Positions 1 to 6,612 are shown, counted from the stretch's first letter. The stretch is DNA of 9,407 nucleotides from Clostridiales bacterium (GCA_021203115.1 JAJQBV010000017.1:1-9407), one strand, 5' to 3'. Notes: generated by a model from the letters alone, not told the origin. Translations and numbers: made by a program.

Positions 1-1
1 T

Positions 2-41
2 CATATAGTAGATTTTGAATATTTTCAATGTCTACCATATG
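2..41. repeat. AT-rich interrupted palindrome at the window edge
   Basis: Three complementary blocks nest around a TATT centre: CATAT/ATATG, GTAGA/TCTAC and TTGAA/TTCAA. Together they give 15 paired positions with short mismatches between the blocks. It lies just downstream of the small membrane ORF, so it could be a 3' hairpin of that transcript. It could also be an operator for a gene beyond the left edge. No T-tract can be judged because the window ends there. Confidence 0.5.
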
Positions 42-50
42 GGGAGCATA

Positions 51-173
51 TCAATCCTCACGGTTCGCGGCTTTTCGGTACGAAATTCCCGCCAGCACGA
101 TCACAGCCGCCAGCGTAATCACCCCGATCGTGAGATAGGACCTCTGCGTCCTGTGTTTCTTTTTCTGATCCAT
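51..173 (-). CDS. Small single-span membrane protein (40 aa)
   Basis: This 40-residue ORF starts MDQKKKHRTQRSYL and ends KAANRED. Residues 1-12 are strongly basic, residues 14-31 form one hydrophobic helix (TIGVITLAAVIVLAGI), and the tail is short and polar. The positive-inside rule predicts a cytoplasmic N-terminus. A strong Shine-Dalgarno, GGAGGGG at 177-183, sits 3 nt before the ATG, which is the main reason for accepting so short a gene over the overlapping 63-codon frame. It follows the spoIID-like gene on the same strand after 82 bp and may be cotranscribed with it. I do not recognise the family. It resembles the anchor segment of a bitopic protein such as the SpoIIQ-type peptidases often found next to spoIID, so a truncated remnant is possible. 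The frame stays open after the TGA to the window edge. No function is assigned. Confidence 0.55.
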   Translation of the reverse strand: MDQKKKHRTQRSYLTIGVITLAAVIVLAGISYRKAANRED

Positions 174-182
174 AAGCCCCTC

Positions 183-235
183 CATTCCCGGCTGCATTCT
201 CTAAACATTCTCTATTGCTAGTTTTGCCGGGAATG
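183..235 (-). repeat. 10-bp inverted repeat between spoIID-like gene and small ORF
   Basis: GCCGGGAATG (226-235 on the plus strand) and CATTCCCGGC (183-192) are perfect 10-bp inverted copies around a 33-nt loop. The loop holds two direct copies of CATTCTCTA (195-203 and 206-214). In minus-strand RNA the stem closes directly before the GGAGGGG ribosome binding site of the 40-aa ORF and includes its first G. No U-tract follows, so it is not a standard terminator. A stabilising or translation-tuning hairpin is more likely. Confidence 0.5.
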
Positions 236-255
236 AAGATCTTATTCATATTTCT

Positions 256-1125
256 TCATCCTGTTTTTTCAATTATGACATCCGGATAATAGTATTCCAG
301 CAGTTCTTTATAAGAAAATCCCTGTCCGGCCAGCTGCTGCGCCCCGTACTGGCTGAACCCCAGACCGTGTCCGATTCCCTTTGTTACAATGCGGATTTTC
401 CCCTCCAATTCCGAAAAATAAAAGCATGCCGAGCGCAGCCCCAGCGCCGTCCGCACTGCCTCCCCGTTTACAACCGTCGACCCGTACTGTACCTGCGTCA
501 CATAATCGGCACTATCCCTTTGCGCGATCACCAGCGCGTTCGGAAGCGCCTCCGCGTCCATCTCCTCCCCCGAAAAAAGCTCCGCCACGGCCGCGGCAAA
601 TGCCTCCTTTTCCATGTATTCCACGCACAAAAACCCGTCTGCCAGAATATCCTCCGTACTGGGCACGCTCTGCAAGTAGACATATTCCTCCTGACCGGGG
701 ATTTCCGCCGCATTCCGCGTTTTCTCATTGGCCGCCGTGTGATACGCCGCCAGAATCAGCGCCCCCTCAAAGGTCAGGACTTCTCCCTCCGTCTCTGAGA
801 TCGCGGTTTGCATTTTTTTCAGATTTTGCTCGTAGCTGCCGCCCCATGCCTCCCGCATATCCGCTTCCGTCCACCCGGCCTCCGCCTCACTGCCCTCACG
901 GCAGATGTTTGTCCGCGCGATCACCGCCTGCGCCTTCAGGCATTCCATCTCATAGTCGGCCGGAATCTCCGAGGCCAGCACCGCCGCCACCTGCTCCTCC
1001 AACTGCCCGTCCGTCTCCGATTCGTGCAAGAACAATGACCCGCCCCGAAGGTACACGGTCAGCAGCCACGGAATAAAAGCGGCCAAAATAAAAACGGAGC
1101 CGCAGAGCTTTACTTTTTCTCTCAT
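256..1125 (-). CDS. SpoIID/LytB-family sporulation lytic transglycosylase (SpoIID-like)
   Basis: This 289-residue protein has one N-terminal membrane anchor (about residues 8-26). It also has the two hallmarks of the SpoIID family: an N-terminal block VLASEIPADYEMECLKAQAV (49-68) followed by IARTN, and a C-terminal block GHGLGFSQYGAQQLAGQGFS (252-271) before the YYYPD end. Glu53 in the SEIP motif aligns with the catalytic glutamate of SpoIID. SpoIID works with SpoIIM and SpoIIP to degrade septal peptidoglycan during engulfment of the forespore. It acts on the mother-cell side, cutting glycan strands already stripped of stem peptides. His129 lies in the usual mid-domain position, but the glycine-rich stretch after it reads AANEKT here. 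The protein is shorter than Bacillus SpoIID (about 340 aa), so a paralogue such as a LytB-like modifier remains possible. The start codon has only a distant GGAG about 15 nt upstream, inside a hairpin. The gene follows rsmA by 29 bp. Confidence 0.85.
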   Translation of the reverse strand: MREKVKLCGSVFILAAFIPWLLTVYLRGGSLFLHESETDGQLEEQVAAVLASEIPADYEMECLKAQAVIARTNICREGSEAEAGWTEADMREAWGGSYEQNLKKMQTAISETEGEVLTFEGALILAAYHTAANEKTRNAAEIPGQEEYVYLQSVPSTEDILADGFLCVEYMEKEAFAAAVAELFSGEEMDAEALPNALVIAQRDSADYVTQVQYGSTVVNGEAVRTALGLRSACFYFSELEGKIRIVTKGIGHGLGFSQYGAQQLAGQGFSYKELLEYYYPDVIIEKTG

Positions 1126-1148
1126 GGTAAAACTCTATGACTCCGTTT
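1085..1148 (-). promoter_or_regulatory. Hairpin with U-tract spanning the spoIID-like start codon
   Basis: On the minus strand AAACGGAG (1141-1148) pairs with CTCCGTTT (1092-1099), AGAG (1133-1136) with CTCT (1104-1107), and TTTAC (1127-1131) with GTAAA (1109-1113). These make 17 pairs in one arm with a 4x4 and a 1x1 internal loop. The 3' arm is followed by UUUUUAUUUU. The terminal loop contains the spoIID-like ATG and the outer stem contains its only GGAG. It therefore looks like an intrinsic terminator for rsmA transcripts that also hides the downstream start. The pairing is directly visible; termination or translational control is inference. Confidence 0.55.
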
Positions 1149-1154
1149 CGGCTT

Positions 1155-2045
1155 TCATGCCACAAAATTGCTGCTCAGCACATTCGCAAGCGCCGCGAAC
1201 TCTTCCAGCGTCAGGGTCTCTCCCCGCACCGTCAGCGGCTTCCCGATGGCTTCGATCGCCGATTCGATCTCTTCTTTTTTTAAGCTCAGCTCCGGTGAAT
1301 TCTTCAGCCCGTTCACCAGTGTTTTCCTCCGCTGGTTGAACGAAGCCCGAACCAGAGAAAAGAGCAGCTTTTCATCCTCCACGCAAACCGGCGGGTTCTC
1401 GTAGCGGGCCAGATGCACCACCGCGGACTCCACTTTCGGCTGAGGCATAAAACAATCCGGTGTGACGACCGCCGCGATCTGCGGCTTCGCAAAATACTGC
1501 ACCGCAAGGGACAGTGCGCCGTAATCCTTGGATCCCGGGCCGCTCTGCATCCGGTCTGTGACCTCCCGCTGCACCATCACCGTGATACCCGATACCGGCA
1601 CAGACTGCTTCAGAAGGTTCATGATGATCGGCGTGGTAATATAATAGGGAAGATTGGCCACCACCTTGATGGGTTTCCCCTCATTTCGCTCTCTTGCAAG
1701 CGCGGCAATGTCCACCTTCAGAATGTCCTGATGGATCACTTCCACATTGTGAAACCCCTGCAGCGTGTCCTCCAGAACCGGAATCAGCTTCCGGTCGATC
1801 TCCACCGCCGTCACCGCCCGCGCGTTCGCCGCGAGGTACTGTGTCATGGTGCCGATTCCCGGCCCGATCTCCAGGACAAAATCATCCTCGGTGATGCCTG
1901 CCGCCGCGACGATATTTTCCAGCACATGCGGCGCGATGAGAAAATTCTGTCCGTATTTCTTCTGTAAAACAAATTTATGGCTTTCCAGAACCGCGCGGGT
2001 GATCTGCGGGTTCGCCAGATAGGGGCGCGGGGTGATGTTGTACAT
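1155..2045 (-). CDS. rsmA: 16S rRNA (adenine(1518)-N6/adenine(1519)-N6)-dimethyltransferase
   Basis: RsmA (KsgA) uses S-adenosylmethionine to dimethylate two adjacent adenines in the 3'-terminal hairpin of 16S rRNA. This is a late quality step in 30S assembly, and its loss gives kasugamycin resistance. The 296-residue protein shows the family motifs in order: KKYGQNFL (29-36), SAM-binding EIGPGIGTMT (59-68), the acidic VEID (81-84), QDIL (106-109) and the catalytic NLPYY (131-135). A C-terminal helical domain with the FNQRRKTL motif follows. Length is typical. The ATG follows AAGGAG with a 6-nt spacer. It starts 15 bp after tatD and is clearly in the same transcription unit. Bacillus relatives carry rnmV (RNase M5) between tatD and ksgA; here nothing intervenes. 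The start of the next gene is occluded by a hairpin just after this stop codon. Confidence 0.97.
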   Translation of the reverse strand: MYNITPRPYLANPQITRAVLESHKFVLQKKYGQNFLIAPHVLENIVAAAGITEDDFVLEIGPGIGTMTQYLAANARAVTAVEIDRKLIPVLEDTLQGFHNVEVIHQDILKVDIAALARERNEGKPIKVVANLPYYITTPIIMNLLKQSVPVSGITVMVQREVTDRMQSGPGSKDYGALSLAVQYFAKPQIAAVVTPDCFMPQPKVESAVVHLARYENPPVCVEDEKLLFSLVRASFNQRRKTLVNGLKNSPELSLKKEEIESAIEAIGKPLTVRGETLTLEEFAALANVLSSNFVA

Positions 2046-2060
2046 GGGGTTCTCCTTTTC

Positions 2061-2828
2061 TTATGATAGGTGAAAGATTCTCTTCGCATTTTCCTCGCTC
2101 ACAGCGATAACTTCTTCCGGGGAGATCCCCTTCAGGCGCGCAATTTCTTCCGCTACATAAACAATCAGGTCGGAGGAGTTGCGCTTCCCGCGAAACGGAG
2201 TCGGCGCCATATACGGACAGTCTGTCTCCAGAACAATGTGCTCCAGCGGGACAGCCGCCGCCGTCTCCTTGGCTTTCCGGGCGTTCTTGAAGGTCACGAC
2301 TCCGCCCAGACCGATATGGTATCCCAGCTTCACATATTCCATCGCCATCTCCGGGGAATAGGCATAGCAGTGGATGATCCCGCCCAGACCGCGCCCGTGC
2401 GCCGCGATCAGATCGAATGTATCCTGTGCAGCCTCCCGGCTGTGCACCAGAATGGGCAGTCCGACCGCGCGGGCCAGCTCCATCTGTCGGACAAAGCAGT
2501 CCTGCTGCACCTCTCTCGGCTCCACATCCCAGTGGTAATCCAGACCGATCTCGCCGATAGCGACGACTTTCGGGTTCGTCTCTGCCGTCCGGCGCATCCA
2601 ATCCAGAAAGTCTTCGCTCAGAGCGCCAACCTCATCCGGATGAAGCCCCACCGCCGCGTAGACAAAATCGTACTGCCCCGCCAGTTCCACACCGGCGCGG
2701 CAGCCCGCAGGAGACGCTCCCACATTCACGATTGTGCCCACATTGCGGTCACGCATACCGGAAAGCAGGTCATCCCGATCCATATCAAACTGTTCGTCAT
2801 CATAATGCGCGTGTGTGTCAAAAATCAT
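2061..2828 (-). CDS. tatD: TatD-family metal-dependent hydrolase/deoxyribonuclease
   Basis: This 255-residue protein belongs to the TatD branch of the amidohydrolase superfamily, cytoplasmic metal-dependent enzymes with 3'-5' exonuclease or DNase activity. All expected metal ligands are visible: the HxH pair in FDTHAHYD (His6, His8), Glu93 in IGEIGLDYH (91-99), His129 in ILVHSREA, His153 in IIHCY, and Asp203 in LETDCPYMAP (200-209) followed by the TatD signature RGKRN. Length matches the family at about 255-265 residues. The start codon overlaps the metG stop as ATGA, so translational coupling with metG is likely. The metG-tatD pairing is widely conserved in Firmicutes. The exact physiological substrate is unsettled for the family; roles in DNA repair or nucleic-acid turnover are proposed. 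Confidence 0.96.
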   Translation of the reverse strand: MIFDTHAHYDDEQFDMDRDDLLSGMRDRNVGTIVNVGASPAGCRAGVELAGQYDFVYAAVGLHPDEVGALSEDFLDWMRRTAETNPKVVAIGEIGLDYHWDVEPREVQQDCFVRQMELARAVGLPILVHSREAAQDTFDLIAAHGRGLGGIIHCYAYSPEMAMEYVKLGYHIGLGGVVTFKNARKAKETAAAVPLEHIVLETDCPYMAPTPFRGKRNSSDLIVYVAEEIARLKGISPEEVIAVSEENAKRIFHLS

Positions 2829-4807
2829 CGGATCTCTGCTCCAGTCGGCATCTCCCGTTCCGGCGCCACCAGCGCCAGATTGCCTTCCGCGTCCTCCGCG
2901 CAGAGCAGCATACCCTCAGACAGGACGCCTGCCAGCTTAGCCGGTTTTAAATTCACCAGCACCATCACCTTTTTGCCGACCATCTCCTCCGGCGTATAGT
3001 ATTTCCTGATGCCGGAGACGATCTGCTTCGTCTGACTGCCGATCTTTACCTGCGAACAGAGCAGCTTTTTTGACTTTTTCACCGCTTCGCAGGCGATGAT
3101 CTCGCCCACCTGAAACTGCATCTTTTCAAACTCTTCAAAGGTAATCTCTTCCTTCGCTTCGATATCAATCCCTTCGGTTTCCGCATCGGTTTTCTCTGCA
3201 CCATCTCCGGATTCCGCTGCCGCAGCCGGGTGAAGCGCCTCCACCTTCTGCATCACCTCGTCGAGCTTCAGCCGTTCAAAAAGGATTTCCGGCGTATCTG
3301 TCACCCGGATCCCGTTTTCCCGCAGCCCGAAGGTCGCCAGATCCTCATAGTCGCGCTTGCCGTCGTTCAGCATGGCAAGAATTTTCTCCGCCGTCTGCGG
3401 CATAAACGATGAAATCAGGTTCGCGCCGATGCTGATGCTCTCCACCAGATTGTAGAGCACCGTCGCCAGGCGATCCTGCGTCGCCTCATCCTTCGCCAGC
3501 ACCCACGGCATCGTCTCGTCAATATATTTGTTGCATCTCTTGAAAAGGACAAAAACCTCGGAGATGGCATCCGCCACCCGCAGCTCTGCCATTTTCGCAG
3601 CGGCCCTGTCTCTGGCGCCCGTGACGACCTCTTTTAACTGAGCATCCACCGGTTCCTCCACCTTTTTGTCCGTGACAACCCCGCCGAAATATTTGTTGCT
3701 CATGGAAATCGTGCGGTTCACAAGATTACCCAGCGTGTTGGCAAGATCGGAATTCATCCGTTCCACCATCAGCTCCCATGAGATCACGCCGTCATTGTCA
3801 AACGGCATCTCGTACAGGACAAAATACCGCACCGCATCCACACCGAACATGTCAACCAGCTCATCCGCATAGAGCACATTCCCCTTGGACTTGCTCATTT
3901 TCCCCTCACCCTGCAGCAGCCATGGATGACCGAACACCTGCTTCGGCAAAGGCAGATCCAGCGCCATGAGGAAAATCGGCCAGTAGATGGTATGGAAACG
4001 AATGATATCCTTCCCGATCAAATGAAGATCCGCCGGCCAGTTCTTCTGAAAAAGCGCCGAAGAATCCCCGTCGGCGTCATAGCCGATCTTCGTGATATAG
4101 TTGGTCAGCGCGTCCAGCCAGACATAGACCACGTGCTTCGGATCAAAATCTACCGAAATCCCCCATTGAAAGGAGGTTCGGGACACGCACAGATCCTGAA
4201 GTCCCGACAGGAGGAAATTGTTCATCATCTCATGCTTCCGCGCCGGGGGCTGAATGAACTCCGGATGTGGGTTGATATGCTCAATGAGCCGATCCGAATA
4301 TTTGCTCATACGGAAGAAATAGGCTTCCTCCTTCGCCGGCTGCACCTCGCCGCCGCAGTCCGGGCATTTGCCGTCCACCAGCTGAGACGCCGTAAAAAAG
4401 GACTCACACGGCGTGCAGTACAGACCTTCATAATATCCCTTGTAAATATCGCCCTGCTCATAGAGGCGACGGAAAATCTTCTGCACCTGCGCCTCGTGAT
4501 CCGCATCCGTCGTGCGGACAAAGCTGTCATAGGAAGTATTCATCAGATCCCAGATGCCCTTCACCTCACCCGAAACCGCGTCCACATACTCCTTCGGCGT
4601 AACTCCGGCAGCCTCCGCCTTCAGCTCGATCTTCTGTCCGTGCTCATCGGTGCCCGTCTGAAAATATACCTCGTAGCCCTCCTGCCGCTTAAAGCGGGCA
4701 ATCGCGTCCGCCAACACGATCTCATAGGTGTTGCCGATATGCGGCTTCCCCGATGTGTACGCGATCGCTGTCGTCATATAAAACTTTCCCTTGCATGTCT
4801 TACACAT
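2825..4807 (-). CDS. metG: Methionine--tRNA ligase with C-terminal tRNA-binding domain
   Basis: MetG charges tRNA-Met with methionine using ATP and supplies both initiator and elongator tRNAs. The 660-residue class I synthetase shows a HIGH-type motif KPHIGN (21-26, with Asn in the last position), a Cys4 zinc knuckle at Cys131, Cys134, Cys148 and Cys151, and the KMSKS loop GKMSKSKGN (302-310). It also has an anticodon-binding helical domain, an acidic alanine-rich linker near 530-553, and a fused EMAPII/Trbp111-like OB domain from about residue 554 (EITFEEFEKMQFQVGEI) to the end. The ATG used has AGGAG 9 nt upstream. An internal Met at residue 11 aligns nearer the usual start of the family, so the MCKTCKGKFY extension is slightly unusual. 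The gene heads the metG-tatD-rsmA run and lies just below a terminator. I saw no convincing sigma-A promoter in the 60 bp before it. Confidence 0.97.
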   Translation of the reverse strand: MCKTCKGKFYMTTAIAYTSGKPHIGNTYEIVLADAIARFKRQEGYEVYFQTGTDEHGQKIELKAEAAGVTPKEYVDAVSGEVKGIWDLMNTSYDSFVRTTDADHEAQVQKIFRRLYEQGDIYKGYYEGLYCTPCESFFTASQLVDGKCPDCGGEVQPAKEEAYFFRMSKYSDRLIEHINPHPEFIQPPARKHEMMNNFLLSGLQDLCVSRTSFQWGISVDFDPKHVVYVWLDALTNYITKIGYDADGDSSALFQKNWPADLHLIGKDIIRFHTIYWPIFLMALDLPLPKQVFGHPWLLQGEGKMSKSKGNVLYADELVDMFGVDAVRYFVLYEMPFDNDGVISWELMVERMNSDLANTLGNLVNRTISMSNKYFGGVVTDKKVEEPVDAQLKEVVTGARDRAAAKMAELRVADAISEVFVLFKRCNKYIDETMPWVLAKDEATQDRLATVLYNLVESISIGANLISSFMPQTAEKILAMLNDGKRDYEDLATFGLRENGIRVTDTPEILFERLKLDEVMQKVEALHPAAAAESGDGAEKTDAETEGIDIEAKEEITFEEFEKMQFQVGEIIACEAVKKSKKLLCSQVKIGSQTKQIVSGIRKYYTPEEMVGKKVMVLVNLKPAKLAGVLSEGMLLCAEDAEGNLALVAPEREMPTGAEIR

Positions 4808-4866
4808 TTCCCAAATCTCCTGATCTATACAAAATTAGCTGTAATTATGCAGAACCGAATGTCCGC

Positions 4867-4901
4867 ACAAACAAAGCTCCCGTCCCCGCAAGGACGAGAG
4901 C
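4867..4901 (-). terminator. Intrinsic terminator after the zinc-ribbon gene
   Basis: Minus-strand RNA folds GCTCTCGTCC (4892-4901) against GGACGGGAGC (4876-4885), a 10-bp stem with one G-U pair and a 6-nt loop. TTTGTTTGT follows. It lies 14 bp after the zinc-ribbon stop codon and separates that gene from metG. The U-tract is interrupted by G, so some readthrough into metG is plausible. Confidence 0.7.
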
Positions 4902-4915
4902 AATATCATCAACAG

Positions 4916-5449
4916 TTATTCTTCTGTCTTCTCCGGCTCCGCTTCGCCCTCCGCGGATTCCTCTGCCGCAGCATCCTCTGTCTCTTCTGTTTCTTCTACG
5001 ACCTCATCCGCCGTCTCTTCGGCCGCTTCCGTCTCCTCTGCGGTCTCCTCCGCATCGTCGTCAACGACCTCACACTCGACAACCTCTTCCTCACACTTCG
5101 CTCCGCAGTTCCCGCAGAACTTCGCGTTCGGCGCAACCGGGTGCCCGCAGTCCGGACATCTCTTGATTCCGCGAAGGTCGTCCTTCGACGCCTTCAGCTC
5201 GCCGATCTCCTCAAAAGCTGCCTTGATCGCCGCGATGCGGTCCTCATACTCGCCGTCCGCATCATCCCGGTGGTCATGGTAATACGCCTTTCCGAGCTCA
5301 CGGTACATCTTCTGAATCGCACCCTCGCGCTCCTTGATATCCACGGAAATCTTCGCCGTATCCTTCAACTCTTTCGCTTTTGCCATCCCGTCCTTGCCCG
5401 CAGCCGAAATCGTATTTCCAATTCTGTTAAAAAAATCCATACTCGCCAT
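4916..5449 (-). CDS. Zinc-ribbon protein with helical N-terminus and acidic tail
   Basis: This 177-residue protein has three parts. Residues 1-95 are charged and mostly helical (MDFFNRIGNTISAAGKDGMA, then a KAKELKDTAKI region). Residues 98-115 form a zinc ribbon, CPDCGHPVAPNAKFCGNCG, with Cys98, Cys101, Cys112 and Cys115 plus extra Cys119 and Cys126. Residues 120-177 are a low-complexity tail made almost wholly of Glu, Ala, Thr and Asp. No signal peptide or membrane segment is seen. The start MASMDFF is chosen because AGGGG lies 8 nt before it; an ATG 33 nt further upstream has no ribosome binding site. A strong promoter precedes the gene and a terminator follows, so it is probably monocistronic. 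Zinc-ribbon proteins of this layout are common in Clostridia and usually annotated only by domain. The acidic tail suggests a protein or nucleic-acid-mimic interaction, but that is a guess. Confidence 0.85.
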   Translation of the reverse strand: MASMDFFNRIGNTISAAGKDGMAKAKELKDTAKISVDIKEREGAIQKMYRELGKAYYHDHRDDADGEYEDRIAAIKAAFEEIGELKASKDDLRGIKRCPDCGHPVAPNAKFCGNCGAKCEEEVVECEVVDDDAEETAEETEAAEETADEVVEETEETEDAAAEESAEGEAEPEKTEE

Positions 5450-5505
5450 AACATTTACCCCTTTCTTCTTTGATTCACCCAAAAGCGCATCACACTACTT
5501 GTTTT

Positions 5506-5534
5506 ATTATACCCTATTTACCATTTTACGCCAA
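5506..5534 (-). promoter_or_regulatory. Sigma-A promoter of the zinc-ribbon gene
   Basis: On the minus strand TTGGCG (-35, 5529-5534) and a perfect TATAAT (-10, 5506-5511) are separated by exactly 17 bp. Transcription should begin near 5499, about 50 nt before the chosen ATG at 5449. This also supports the shorter start, since the leader then carries the AGGGG ribosome binding site. Confidence 0.85.
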
Positions 5535-5644
5535 GTTCGGGAATATAAAAAAACCATTAAATTCACTCACATTCCGCTCGTTTTCGATACGCCGGAATGG
5601 ACTGCACAGAGAGGCATGCAGGTAAACCGGCACTTTCCCCGAAC
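5535..5644. repeat. Nested inverted-repeat element, three-way-junction layout
   Basis: GTTCGGGAA (5535-5543) is the inverted copy of TTCCCCGAAC (5635-5644) apart from one extra C. Between these ends lie two more hairpins: CATTCCG/CGGAATG (5570-5576 and 5593-5599, with an inner TCG/CGA around TTTT) and CTGCA/TGCAG (5602-5606 and 5617-5621). The left end abuts the -35 box of the zinc-ribbon promoter. On the minus strand it lies in the 3' region of antiporter mRNA and includes a run of seven T (5547-5553). It could act as the antiporter terminator, an operator, or a small MITE-like insertion. No target duplication is evident. Confidence 0.45.
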
Positions 5645-5651
5645 ATAATAC

Positions 5652-6593
5652 CTATCTCACACAGATATACACCATATATACCGCATAGAGGGCGACCATG
5701 CTGATCCCGCCGAGGCAGCGAAGCTCCTGCTTTTTCCGGACGAGCAGCATCACATATACGCTGATTGCGATCAGAAAAACCAGGTCAATCAGGTTTTCTC
5801 CGGTTACCGCGATCGGGCTGATCGCCGACGCAATCCCTCCCACCAGCAGGATATTAAAAATATTGGAGCCGATGACATTGCCAAGCGCCATGTCCGCCTG
5901 GTTTTTCCGGGAAGCCGCCACCGAGGTGACCAGTTCCGGCAGCGAGGTTCCGACGGAACACACCGTCAGCCCGACCAGCGTCTCGCTCATACCGAGTCCG
6001 AGAGCAAGCGTTTCCGCGGAATTCACCACCATCTGTCCCCCGCAGACAATGGCTGCCGCCCCGCAGACAATATAGAGAAAACAGCGCAGGTTCGACAATT
6101 CTTTGATATCTTCCGACTCAATCTTCTCCCCCGACCGCATCGCTTTGCGGGCTGACATCACCATCCAGACCAGGGAAAAGACAAACATTGCCAGCAGAAT
6201 CACTCCATCCGCATGTCCCACCTTCATACCGAGCACTCCGACAGCCAGAAGAACCGCCGCCGCCAGAATGGAGAACGGGAACTCTCTCTTTAATGTCTTT
6301 TTTGAAATCGCAAGCGGCGCAAACACCGCGCAGACTCCGCAGACAATCAGCAGATTAAACACATTTGATCCGATTACATTGCTGATCGCCATCCCGTTGC
6401 TCCCCTTCAGCGATGCCGTGATCGACACGGCGCACTCCGGCGCGCTGGTACCCATGGCGACCACCGTCATGCCGATGATAAAGCCCGGCACATTCAACTT
6501 TTTCGCGACGACCGCCGCGCCGTCCACAAAAAAATCCGCTCCCTTCACCAACAGCACAAACCCAACGACCAGGATAACCACTGCAACTGCCAT
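5652..6593 (-). CDS. CaCA-family Na+/Ca2+-type cation antiporter (YrbG-like), probable Mn2+/Ca2+ exporter
   Basis: This 313-residue integral membrane protein has about ten hydrophobic helices. It carries the two inverted alpha-repeats that define calcium/cation antiporters: MTVVAMGTSAPECAVS (42-57) with NVIGSNVFN (72-80), and LTVCSVGTSLPELVTS (209-224) with GNVIGSNIFN (238-247). The two acidic residues of the ion path, Glu53 and Glu220, are present. A hydrophilic loop (about 150-168) divides the halves. Such proteins exchange a divalent cation against Na+ or H+ across the cytoplasmic membrane. The start follows GGGAGGG with a 7-nt spacer. The upstream leader holds a yybP-ykoY-like aptamer and terminator, so the physiological substrate is likely Mn2+, or Ca2+ with Mn2+ as signal. 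That substrate call is inferred from the regulator, not from the protein sequence. It is transcribed alone, divergently from the tyrS leader. Confidence 0.93.
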   Translation of the reverse strand: MAVAVVILVVGFVLLVKGADFFVDGAAVVAKKLNVPGFIIGMTVVAMGTSAPECAVSITASLKGSNGMAISNVIGSNVFNLLIVCGVCAVFAPLAISKKTLKREFPFSILAAAVLLAVGVLGMKVGHADGVILLAMFVFSLVWMVMSARKAMRSGEKIESEDIKELSNLRCFLYIVCGAAAIVCGGQMVVNSAETLALGLGMSETLVGLTVCSVGTSLPELVTSVAASRKNQADMALGNVIGSNIFNILLVGGIASAISPIAVTGENLIDLVFLIAISVYVMLLVRKKQELRCLGGISMVALYAVYMVYICVR

Positions 6594-6612
6594 TTTCTGT
6601 CCCTCCCGTCCT

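Noticed and set aside
58..249. 63-codon minus-strand ORF overlapping the 40-aa membrane ORF
   Set aside because: It has only a weak ribosome binding site and no domain or membrane pattern. The overlapping 40-aa frame has GGAGGGG and a clear transmembrane helix.
2070..2999. 309-codon plus-strand open frame
   Set aside because: It is the antisense shadow of tatD and the metG end. No ribosome binding site or recognisable domain was seen.
4844..4872. Sigma-A promoter for metG
   Set aside because: CATAAT makes a fair -10 box, but no -35 box at 15-17 bp matches more than three of six consensus bases.
3926..5473. 515-codon plus-strand open frame
   Set aside because: It is antisense to metG and the zinc-ribbon gene, both with firm domain evidence. 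Its translation is Arg/Leu/His-rich, as expected for the reverse strand of GC-rich genes, and it crosses two genes and a terminator.
5450..5482. Upstream ATG start for the zinc-ribbon gene
   Set aside because: The extra 11 residues (MGESKKKGVNV) lack a ribosome binding site and contain the Shine-Dalgarno of the better start at 5449.
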